DNA of 64,000 nucleotides. Source: Microcoleus sp. FACHB-68. Its GTDB lineage: Bacteria > Cyanobacteriota > Cyanobacteriia > Cyanobacteriales > Oscillatoriaceae. Shown here one piece after another: positions 57,322 through 64,000 of this stretch (the stretch's first letter is position 1; every line of letters begins with the position of its first letter). The stretch spans positions 124,001 to 188,000 of the forward strand of contig NZ_JACJOT010000003.1 of assembly GCF_014695715.1 (NCBI RefSeq), given 5' to 3'. The notes beneath the pieces are model-generated. The model saw nothing but the letters and a program-made list of their open reading frames with translations. It searched no databases and was not told the DNA's origin. Both the position numbers and the translations under genes were made by a program.

Positions 57322-58377
57322 TTACTCTGCTAGTGTAACAGGCATCCCCAAACGCGCCTTAATATAAGCACTCATCCAACGAACACTAGCACGAGAGTGA
57401 GAAACCCCACCTTTAGATAAAATTCGCCCTTCCCAATCAGGATTGGAACGTGACCAATCTATTTGTGCTAGTCCTGCCAAATGTTTCTCCCAATTATCCG
57501 GGAAAAGTGACATCAAAACACTGCCGGCATCTCCCAACGCCACCAAAGCAGTCGGATGAGTGTGGATATAATCCCGCCGCACCTCACCGGCATTGATCTT
57601 GCGCTGCAAAACCAACTCCCAATCTGGGAGATAACTGCTGACAGCATTCCAGTAACTGGCAGCCAGTTCAATTTGCCGGCGCAACTCAGTGTCCAGATCA
57701 TTCGCCAGCAGGGCAAGAGTAGCATTATAAATGCTCGTGAGCGTAAATAGCTTACCCGATCGGGCCGGCAGTGTACTGTGTTCAGTATCCGTCAGGGTTC
57801 GCAAAACCTTGACTTGCTTAATCACTTCTCTCACCAATTCAGCATTTTGATCGCGCTGATCATAAAGAATATTTAACGAAGGATCGGCAGGAACTGCATA
57901 GCGGTTGAGATCGCTAAATATCTGTTGAGAACGCTTTAACCCAATATCTAGAAAAAACACCACTGCGACTGTTTCATATCCAAGTTCAGGATTTTCTTTC
58001 AAAGCTAATTCAAATGCCGCGCGCCGGTGATTTCCATCATTAATTGTAAATTTCGCATCCATTGGCACTCTCAATCGCCCCATTTTCCGCGCTTCTGCCT
58101 CTGATCCTATCGGTTCAAAGGTGATATCCGCGTCAATTGAAGCCGTAATTGCCGAGAACGTATAGTTCTTGGGATTGTTAAGAATATATTTGCCAATTTC
58201 CGCTACACGGCTGCTATTCAGCGTGCGCTGTGCCCGCATTTCTGGGGGAATTTCTTCATCTTCAACCGCAAATAGTTTGGGAATGAGTCGCACGGGACAC
58301 ATGGAAACGTAGTATTCGCGCCCTGACTGGATTCCTCGAATTACAGGCAAAATGTATTCAAAAGAAGGTGCCGGCAT
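57322..58377 (-). CDS. dndB: DNA sulfur modification protein DndB
   Basis: 351 residues of the DGQHR/ParB-like DndB family. DndB represses or tunes the dnd operon and affects which sites are sulfurated. The motif reads DGNHR (114-118) in TINDGNHRRAAFE, and the rest matches DndB: YILPVIRGIQSGREYYVSMC, TLNSSRVAEIGKYILNN and QQIFSDLNRYAVPADPSL. It is the first gene of the minus-strand dnd operon, so autoregulation is likely. No strong Shine-Dalgarno is visible. A possible but weak promoter (TTGACG about 50 bp upstream) is noted without confidence. Confidence 0.93.
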   Translation of the reverse strand: MPAPSFEYILPVIRGIQSGREYYVSMCPVRLIPKLFAVEDEEIPPEMRAQRTLNSSRVAEIGKYILNNPKNYTFSAITASIDADITFEPIGSEAEARKMGRLRVPMDAKFTINDGNHRRAAFELALKENPELGYETVAVVFFLDIGLKRSQQIFSDLNRYAVPADPSLNILYDQRDQNAELVREVIKQVKVLRTLTDTEHSTLPARSGKLFTLTSIYNATLALLANDLDTELRRQIELAASYWNAVSSYLPDWELVLQRKINAGEVRRDYIHTHPTALVALGDAGSVLMSLFPDNWEKHLAGLAQIDWSRSNPDWEGRILSKGGVSHSRASVRWMSAYIKARLGMPVTLAE

Positions 58378-58451
58378 AACATCAATTGTGGATTTTGATA
58401 GATTAATTCATCTGCCGTCAATTGCGAGCCGGCAAATCTTTTAAGCTCAAC

Positions 58452-59279
58452 TTAACTTTCATCATTTCCCCTGGCTAATTGTTGAGCAACCTGTCGCACT
58501 CGCTCAACTTCTAAATTGACGATTTCGGCAACTTCTTCTATGCTAAAACCCCGCTGTAGCATGGCAATCACAACCTCTATCTTGGCCTCAATCCTACCTT
58601 CAACGCGCCCTTCAGTCCGTCCTTCAGCTAATACTTCTTGAATCACTCGAACTTGTTTTAAATCATCGATTCCAAACATAGCTGCTAACTCCTCCCTACT
58701 TTTATTCGGAAATTTGTAAAAAACGACTGTTTCTATTAAGTTTAGAACATCTATCCGAGTTTGTTCATCCTCTACCTCTTGCTGAGTTCGCTCCAACAAT
58801 TGTCTCGCCATGTCTGGGGCCGTATTTTCCTCACAGACGACTAACTGAATGATGCCGGTGCCGAGCGAGTTGAAAGTCTCCTTAGGCAGTTCATCCAAAT
58901 ATACCCGCGTCACTTTCGGTGAATTTAATAACTCTTGATAAGGTTTCAGTTGGGTGGGTTCCTGATTCCTCGTTTCATAAATAACAACAGCTCTCCAATC
59001 TTGAGCTGGCTCATTTTTGTTTAAGTAGATAAACACTTCAGCAAACAGATTCGCATAAATCTTTGGATCTCTGCGAAATTGAACTTCTAAGAAATAAAGC
59101 GGCTGCGAGGAATTTTCCTCAATTGGCAGAAATAAACCATCAATCCGAAACGCTGTTTGCTTCAGCTCAAATGATTCAAAACGATAGATGTTGGCTTCAT
59201 CAGTTGGGCGACCTATCAGTTCAAAAAAACTGCTCGGCAATTCTTTAAATAATCGATAGAAAATTGGATCGGTTTTCAT
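58452..59279 (-). CDS. DUF2887 (Rpn/PD-(D/E)xK-like) protein
   Basis: About 275 residues. The N-terminal ~140 residues form the DUF2887 nuclease-like fold: TDPIFYRLFKELPSSFFELI, FRIDGLFLP with a conserved Asp, and YFLEVQFRRD giving an ExQ in place of ExK. The C-terminal region (~215-275) has an unusual EGRTEGRVEGRIEAKIEV heptad stretch and a helix-turn-helix-like tail (FSIEEVAEIVNLEVERVRQV). Relatives are Rpn-type recombination-promoting nucleases, abundant in cyanobacteria. The ATG at 59279 (MKTDPIF) is chosen over the TTG at 59315, since it is the usual family start. It lies 75 bp upstream of dndB; a link to the Dnd function is not shown. Confidence 0.87.
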   Translation of the reverse strand: MKTDPIFYRLFKELPSSFFELIGRPTDEANIYRFESFELKQTAFRIDGLFLPIEENSSQPLYFLEVQFRRDPKIYANLFAEVFIYLNKNEPAQDWRAVVIYETRNQEPTQLKPYQELLNSPKVTRVYLDELPKETFNSLGTGIIQLVVCEENTAPDMARQLLERTQQEVEDEQTRIDVLNLIETVVFYKFPNKSREELAAMFGIDDLKQVRVIQEVLAEGRTEGRVEGRIEAKIEVVIAMLQRGFSIEEVAEIVNLEVERVRQVAQQLARGNDES

Positions 59280-59289
59280 AAGTTTATCG

Positions 59290-59315
59290 TTGTACAATGT
59301 AAAAATTTTGTACAA
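59290..59315. promoter_or_regulatory. Twin TTGTACAA palindromes upstream of DUF2887 gene
   Basis: Two copies of the 8-bp palindrome TTGTACAA, at 59290-59297 and 59308-59315, are spaced 18 bp centre to centre, just before the ATG at 59279. Paired identical palindromes at near two helical turns suggest a cooperative operator. The divergent DGQHR gene starts 150 bp away. Confidence 0.5.
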
Positions 59316-59465
59316 ATGGCTATAAATGGGTTGACATAAAAGGCTTTAGGCTGTACGAGAATTGCACCCGATTCTGATTAGCAAGTTTTTAAAAACACAG
59401 ATTGACATTAATTATACTAGCAGCTAGTTTTAAAAAAGCAACCTTGAGTTTCATCAAACGCTTTC

Positions 59466-61070
59466 ATGAGCAGCGCCAGCAACCCACCGTCAGACATTGC
59501 CAGCCGGATTTTAGAACAGCAAAACCAAGAACGAGAGGCACTCGCACTGCTGCTAGACCGGCACCTCTCCCGAAGTGACCAGCTTTTGGTTCAGAAAACC
59601 CAGATGGGGAGCACAGAGGCGTTTATTGGGTCTGTAACGCTGGAATGGCTCGACAGTCGGGTTCGCTTCGCCTCGCAACTGCCGCTATTTCAGAAGAAGT
59701 TCGACGCAAAAACAGACAATGTGATTAGGGATGAGCAGACTGTTGATGAAATTTTGCAACGTCCCCTTGACTGGTCGCGTCAGGCATCTTTGACTCAGTA
59801 TCTCGCGGGACGAAAGGCGCACAAATTTCCGGCGGTTTTGGTGGTGCAAAGTCCTTCCTGGGTGGACGATCCAAAAGCTCCTGAATGGGATAAAAATGGA
59901 CGCGCACTCAAGCCGGCTGCAATTTTCACACCCTTAGATAAAGACAGTACGATTGGACTTTTAGATGTTTCTGAAACTGTGGCAATTTTCGCATTAGACG
60001 GACAACACCGGCTCATGGGTGTGCAAGGTTTAATGATATTACTCAAAACCGGCAGATTGCAACCTTATAACAAAACAAAAAAGCCGGTGGGGAATGCGAT
60101 TACAATAGACGATCTTTCCCAGCAATATCAAGTTGAGCCGGCAGATTTACAGCGGTTAGCGAAGGAAAAAATCGGGATCGAATTTATTCCCGCAGTTATC
60201 GCGGGGGAAACCCGTGAGGAAGCACGGCGGCGAGTGCGATCAATCTTTGTTCACGTCAATTTAATGGCTGTGAATTTAAGTCAGGGTCAGCTTGCATTAT
60301 TAAACGAAGATGATGGATTTTCCATTATTGCTCGAAAAGTTGCTGTCACACATCCGCTATTTAAAGAAAAGAAAGGTCGCAATCCTCGCGTGAATTGGGA
60401 TAGCGCCACGGTTGCTACCAAATCTACTGTTTTAACAACGCTTCAGGCAATGAAAGATATGTCTGAGCGCTACTTGGGCCATAAATTCCCTCACTGGAAG
60501 CCGGTGGATAAAAAAGGTTTAATTCCCATGCGTCCAGAGGATGAGGAACTTGAGGAGGGACTGAAAGAGTTTAAAATGCTTTTCGATTCGTTATCGAGTT
60601 TAGTCAGCTATCAAAGACTCGAAGATGGTGCAGAAACGCCACAATTACGCCGATTTAGTTTTGAAAAAGATGGAGGAGAAGGAAATATTTTATTCCGTCC
60701 CGTCGGTCAAATTGCGGTGGCTCAAGCTTTAGGAATTCTGGTTTTTAAAAAGGGTTTTTCTCTAGATGAAATCTTTAAAAAACTCCAGCGGTATGATATA
60801 GACGGCGGATTCAGTGGGATGGAGTTTCCCCAATCTCCGTGGTATGGGGTTTTGTATGACCCGAATAAGAAGCGAATCGTCGTTGCCGGTCGTGATTTAG
60901 CGGCGAGGTTAATTGTGTATATGATGGGGGGAATTAAAGATGATATGGAACGCGCAGAACTTCGCTTGGAGTTAGCGGAAGCGAGGAGAGTGGGGGCGAA
61001 TCAAGCGATGAGTTTTGAGGGTAAGTTTGTTGATTTGAAAAAGGTGGGACTTCCACCTGTATTGAGTTAG
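59466..61070 (+). CDS. Second DGQHR-domain protein
   Basis: 534 residues with DGQHR at 178-182 (IFALDGQHRLMGVQGLM) and the following block IEFIPAVIAGETREEARRRV and FVHVNLMAVNLSQGQ. The N-terminal ~100 residues (SQLPLFQKKFDAKTDN) and the C-terminus differ from DndB. It is the only plus-strand gene of the island, divergent from the DUF2887 gene. It is the third DGQHR-type member within 6 kb. These proteins may act as sensors of modified DNA or phage; function is not established. The start is ATG at 59466 without a clear ribosome binding site. Confidence 0.86.
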   Translation: MSSASNPPSDIASRILEQQNQEREALALLLDRHLSRSDQLLVQKTQMGSTEAFIGSVTLEWLDSRVRFASQLPLFQKKFDAKTDNVIRDEQTVDEILQRPLDWSRQASLTQYLAGRKAHKFPAVLVVQSPSWVDDPKAPEWDKNGRALKPAAIFTPLDKDSTIGLLDVSETVAIFALDGQHRLMGVQGLMILLKTGRLQPYNKTKKPVGNAITIDDLSQQYQVEPADLQRLAKEKIGIEFIPAVIAGETREEARRRVRSIFVHVNLMAVNLSQGQLALLNEDDGFSIIARKVAVTHPLFKEKKGRNPRVNWDSATVATKSTVLTTLQAMKDMSERYLGHKFPHWKPVDKKGLIPMRPEDEELEEGLKEFKMLFDSLSSLVSYQRLEDGAETPQLRRFSFEKDGGEGNILFRPVGQIAVAQALGILVFKKGFSLDEIFKKLQRYDIDGGFSGMEFPQSPWYGVLYDPNKKRIVVAGRDLAARLIVYMMGGIKDDMERAELRLELAEARRVGANQAMSFEGKFVDLKKVGLPPVLS

Positions 61071-61084
61071 AAGCATGGTTTTTA

Positions 61085-61165
61085 TTTTTAACCGCAGATG
61101 CACGCAGATGAACGCAGATGAACACGGATAAAATCAAGCTATCTGTGTTTATTTGTGGTTAAAAA
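61085..61165. terminator. Convergent hairpin of the AACCGCAGATGCACGCAGAT family
   Basis: TTTTTAACC (61085-61093) pairs with GGTTAAAAA (61157-61165), with inner pairing of GAACACGGAT to ATCTGTGTT. It lies between the convergent DGQHR gene and Dnd-associated protein 4 and belongs to the same repeat family as 13592-13812. It may end transcription from both sides. Confidence 0.6.
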
Positions 61166-61198
61166 TTCTTAATATTTGCCAGTTAGGCAGCTAATTTT

Positions 61199-61669
61199 TT
61201 AACTGAGAAACCGGCTGAGATCAAATTCTTCTGTTGGCTGCTCTTGTTTCTGCCGGTCAGAGATTAACATTAATAAGATTCTTTCTGAATAGTCTACTGC
61301 TCCCCGAAGTTCTTCTCGCAAGATTTCTAACCCCCCATTCGCATATTCCTCAAAAATATGGGTGCGTTTCTCTTCAGCTTTTTCATCAAAAAGGGAAAGA
61401 ATTTTTGGATCTTTTGTCTCGGTTACTGCCAGTAACTTGATGGTGCGATCATAGCCTCTGGAATCAAATATTTCTAGGGCAATGGGTGCCGGCTCTTTTG
61501 TGGAAATTTCCTCTAGCGGCACTCGTTTTTTCCGCTTTGCCCCTAATGCTGCCGCAAATACGACGACATCGGCATAAGTTTGAAAAGGGCCGGTTGTTTC
61601 TTTGGCATCTACCAATGCTTTGACTAAATCCGCCTTATCCTTGGCAATTCTAATTCGATTCGCACCCAT
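61199..61669 (-). CDS. DNA phosphorothioation-associated protein 4
   Basis: 156-residue protein that matches the Dnd-associated protein 4 family: IRIAKDKADLVKALVDAKET, TYADVVVFAAALGAKRKKRV, PIALEIFDSRGYDRTIKLLA and EEYANGGLEILREELRGAV. The family occurs almost only in Dnd islands, and its function is unknown. It is downstream of the Uma2 gene by 27 bp and probably downstream of the SMC-like ATPase, so these form a second minus-strand operon of the island. Its presence supports counting the region to the window end as part of the phosphorothioation locus. Confidence 0.85.
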   Translation of the reverse strand: MGANRIRIAKDKADLVKALVDAKETTGPFQTYADVVVFAAALGAKRKKRVPLEEISTKEPAPIALEIFDSRGYDRTIKLLAVTETKDPKILSLFDEKAEEKRTHIFEEYANGGLEILREELRGAVDYSERILLMLISDRQKQEQPTEEFDLSRFLS

Positions 61670-61696
61670 CTGATTATTTTTTACCTGATTATTTGT

Positions 61697-62338
61697 TTAA
61701 CTGAATTTCTGAATCAACCAGCGATTGATTTCTCCATCATCCTGAGTCTGACTGCGTTCTAAAGCTTCCTCAACGACTGCGATTTCTAATCCTGGGAGAA
61801 CCCGCGACTCCTGAATTTGACCGCTGCGTGCATCGGCAATTTCCAAAGCAATGACATTGCCGGCTTTTACATCAACAACCCAATACTCTCGCACGTTTAA
61901 CCGTTCATAAAGTAACCGTTTTTCTCCCAAATCGTCATTGAGAGAGGTTGAAGCAATTTCTACGACTAAGGTAGGTGAATCATATTCATTTAAATCAACA
62001 GGTGAATCTGTATCTGCCGGCACTTTCAAATCTAAACCGATGTAGAAAGCCAAATCCGGTTGAAATTCATCTACCCCTACTTTTCTAAAACTGCTATTCG
62101 TTGCCTCAACAATTCGGATATTCTTAAGGGTAGCAAAAAGACTCACTACCTTAGAAATAATTGAATTCTTGCGTCCATGCCGAAAGCCTACTGGTGACAT
62201 TTCAATCCTCATGTATCCGCGATGATAATAAAACCGGCTAGTTTCATATTTTGGATCGTCAGCAATGGCTAAAAATTCTTCCCAGCTTGCCTTTACCCAG
62301 GCATCTGTTACAAAATCCCGCAGCGTTGGAGCAACCAT
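61697..62338 (-). CDS. Uma2-family (DUF820) endonuclease-fold protein
   Basis: About 213 residues with the PD-(D/E)xK fold of Uma2: DFVTDAWVKASWEEFLAIA, the conserved ML-GR-like GRKNSIISKVVSLFATL, FQPDLAFYIG, TLVVEIASTSLNDDLGEKRLL and YERLNVREYWVVD. The family is very numerous in cyanobacteria, often in clusters, and mostly uncharacterised. AGGAGG lies eight to nine bases before the ATG at 62338 (MVAPTLRDF), so this start is used rather than the one at 62359. It sits between the SMC-like ATPase (102 bp) and Dnd-associated protein 4 (27 bp). Whether it takes part in the Dnd system or was inserted is not clear. Confidence 0.9.
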   Translation of the reverse strand: MVAPTLRDFVTDAWVKASWEEFLAIADDPKYETSRFYYHRGYMRIEMSPVGFRHGRKNSIISKVVSLFATLKNIRIVEATNSSFRKVGVDEFQPDLAFYIGLDLKVPADTDSPVDLNEYDSPTLVVEIASTSLNDDLGEKRLLYERLNVREYWVVDVKAGNVIALEIADARSGQIQESRVLPGLEIAVVEEALERSQTQDDGEINRWLIQKFS

Positions 62339-62440
62339 TGAGATTCCCTCCTGCATCATTTGTTTTTAATTATATTGTAGCGCCGGCATCTTGTCGGCAA
62401 CCTTCTATCAGCAGTGAAAAACTTGTCTTACAAAAAGCTT

Positions 62441-64000
62441 TTAAAACTTGCGTTCTACTTCAAGAATTTCCGTATATTCAAACTCATTTGGACTTTGTCG
62501 CACCAGTGGATAACGCACCCCATTTAACTCAATTGCATCTTCCTCACAATCGGGTTTGGGAGAATTGTAAGAAAGAACATATTCGTTACCAATACAATTT
62601 GCCATTTCCTCAGCAACTTCACCCCGCCACTGAGTTTTTGTTACCAAAACAATTAACTGATTGGCTAATTTTGGAATTGAACTTGCCACACGCCGGCGCG
62701 AAATTTCATCTAAACTTCCAAAGGGAGAATCCATGACGATAGGAAATGTGCTGCTATCTGGCCCCATTAGAGTATTTTTTTTACTCCATTCCCGCACCCG
62801 ATCAATAATTCCTCCAATAAACGATAAACTGAGAATTTGATTTTCTCCCGTCGAAGCGGCGACATCTGCCTCTTCTCCTGCTGTATTCTCCACTAATTTC
62901 AGGGCATATTTCTCTGTCAGCTTTGGAATATAGGGAGTAAACGAAATCGAGGAAAAAATTTCTCGCACCCGTTTTTCTAGCTGCAACCGAAACTGTTGTT
63001 CGAGGCGAGTTTTCACCTCTGTTAAACGATCCATCGCATCTTGAGTTGCTGCAATGCGTCGCTGTGCGAGTAATTGCCGGCTTTCATTCATTTGCTGTTT
63101 TTCAATTTGCTTAGCTAATTCTTTAATTTCCAATTTCAGGCTATTAAGCTGTTGCTCATTAGAACCTGTCTCTTTATTGAGTTCGCTGATTTTTTTATCA
63201 ATTTCATCTAAACGCTTTTGCAACTGACTCACATCTTCATCTGGAAAGTCTCGCAATTTTTTCTTCGTATCATCCAACTGCGTTTCAATGCGAGAAATTT
63301 CGGTGCGATATCGCTCAACATTTGCTTGCTGCCGATCCACTTCCTCCCAAAAATCAGGTACTTGTTTGTCAATTTCGCTCACCTGTTCACTCAAGCGAAT
63401 TGCCGTTTCTTCCACATCCGCAACTCCCGCTTTATCCATCCAAGCTTGCACCAAATGATGTGCGTGGGTGCCGTCTTTCAACTCTGCACCGCAGATACAT
63501 TGTTCCCGGTGCAGTAACTCTTCTACAAATGGACGCTTGATGCCGGTGGGTAACTCGCCTCGTTCCCGCAGCCCTTCAACAATGGCATGATATTCAGCCG
63601 TTATATCTGGCAACAAAACCGTAAAGCCTCGCGTTGAAATGGCTTTTTTGAGTCCTTCAGTCGCTTGCTTCAGTTGTTGCTGTAGCGACTCTTTTTGAGT
63701 TTCTAATTCAGTCCGCAGGCGCTGTAAATCCTCAGCACCGCCTAATTCTAGCAGTCGGCTGCTTAGGGTTGTTTTTAACTCCCCTTGGTTTTGAACCTCT
63801 CCCTCAATTTCTGCTTGCCGGTTTTGCAAACGCTCAACTTCTTTTTCTAACCTTTGCTTGGTGCGTAACAAATTTTGTGTTTGAGGATCGCCAATTCCTC
63901 TTAAATCAGTTTCTAAGGATTTTCTCGCTTCTCCCAAATGCCGAATCGCCCGATTTAATACCTCAATCCCTAGCAATTCTTTCGTTGCTTCCGCAATTTC
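62441..64000 (-). CDS. SMC/Rad50-like ATPase, N-terminus off window
   Basis: The C-terminal ~519 residues are visible; the frame stays open to position 64000. Reading N to C: coiled coil, a zinc-hook-like CICG (EQCICGAELKD) near the middle, more coiled coil, then the ATPase head with a signature-like STGENQILSLSF, the Walker B/D-loop IVMDSPFGSLDEISRRRV and TKTQWRGEVAEEM. The tail ELNGVRYPLVRQSPNEFEYT is unusual. It differs from DndD (no hook there), so it is a distinct SMC-like ATPase. The Walker A half and any fused nuclease lie beyond the window. The neighbours Uma2 and Dnd-associated protein 4 suggest a second operon of the island. Confidence 0.83.
   Translation of the reverse strand, partial: EIAEATKELLGIEVLNRAIRHLGEARKSLETDLRGIGDPQTQNLLRTKQRLEKEVERLQNRQAEIEGEVQNQGELKTTLSSRLLELGGAEDLQRLRTELETQKESLQQQLKQATEGLKKAISTRGFTVLLPDITAEYHAIVEGLRERGELPTGIKRPFVEELLHREQCICGAELKDGTHAHHLVQAWMDKAGVADVEETAIRLSEQVSEIDKQVPDFWEEVDRQQANVERYRTEISRIETQLDDTKKKLRDFPDEDVSQLQKRLDEIDKKISELNKETGSNEQQLNSLKLEIKELAKQIEKQQMNESRQLLAQRRIAATQDAMDRLTEVKTRLEQQFRLQLEKRVREIFSSISFTPYIPKLTEKYALKLVENTAGEEADVAASTGENQILSLSFIGGIIDRVREWSKKNTLMGPDSSTFPIVMDSPFGSLDEISRRRVASSIPKLANQLIVLVTKTQWRGEVAEEMANCIGNEYVLSYNSPKPDCEEDAIELNGVRYPLVRQSPNEFEYTEILEVERKF

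Noticed and set aside
58378-58451. dndB promoter with TTGACG and a TATCAA or TCAAAA -10
   Set aside because: Spacing and -10 match are poor; I could not decide between registers, so it is not listed as a feature.

Overview
The window looks like chromosome of a cyanobacterium, most likely a filamentous Oscillatoriales-type species (order inferred from gene style and repeats, not proven). Evidence: a CrtR-type beta-carotene hydroxylase, a 4-hydroxyphenylpyruvate dioxygenase, many GAF/kinase, pentapeptide, DUF2887 and Uma2 proteins, and intergenic repeats of the kind common in these genomes (AACCGCAGATGCACGCAGAT, GGGCATG runs, AGAGACGC hairpins). A very frequent GCCGGC palindrome acts as a genome signature. 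No rRNA, tRNA or CRISPR array was recognised.

Layout. 1-3 kb: window-edge EamA transporter, sppA and aroH, with a terminator and a long palindromic element. 3.3-7.6 kb: a divergent pair made of a TerB-dynamin GTPase and a membrane protein with a C-terminal carrier-protein domain that lacks the phosphopantetheine serine. 7.6-8.1 kb: hairpin repeats. 8.2-20.8 kb: crtR, a double-GAF histidine kinase, a repeat/beta-propeller protein, GST and two peroxiredoxin genes, a repeat-methyltransferase fusion and a Ser/Thr kinase. 21-27.5 kb: a GST of unlike composition, two TVP38-type membrane proteins, and an arsenic/phosphate cluster (arsS, PiT transporter, arsM-like) with an internally deleted O-methyltransferase. 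28-28.8 kb: a decayed IS5-type element with intact terminal repeats.

29.2-36.9 kb is a complete pPIWI_RE three-gene island on the minus strand: REase/HTH protein, XPD/DinG-like helicase with an Fe-S-type cysteine set, and a PIWI-fold protein. The genes overlap, and the promoter has three copies of an 8-bp repeat upstream. 37.4-47.9 kb is ordinary genome: VIT/VWA protein, pentapeptide protein, cutA, a giant DUF11 surface protein with a 384-bp tandem repeat, and hppD.

48.7-64 kb is a DNA phosphorothioation island. On the minus strand, in transcription order, it has dndB, a DGQHR protein, an HNH endonuclease, dndC, dndD, dndE and a Dnd-associated methyltransferase. Beyond dndB are a DUF2887 nuclease-fold protein, a divergent second DGQHR protein, Dnd-associated protein 4, a Uma2 protein and the C-terminal part of an SMC-like ATPase that runs off the window. 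No dndA (an IscS-type desulfurase would be needed) and no dndFGH restriction genes are visible. The HNH protein and the SMC-like ATPase are the candidates for a restriction arm. The pPIWI_RE and Dnd loci lie about 12 kb apart, so the right half of the window is defence-rich. The least described candidate system is the TerB-dynamin / serine-less carrier-protein pair at 3.3-7.6 kb.
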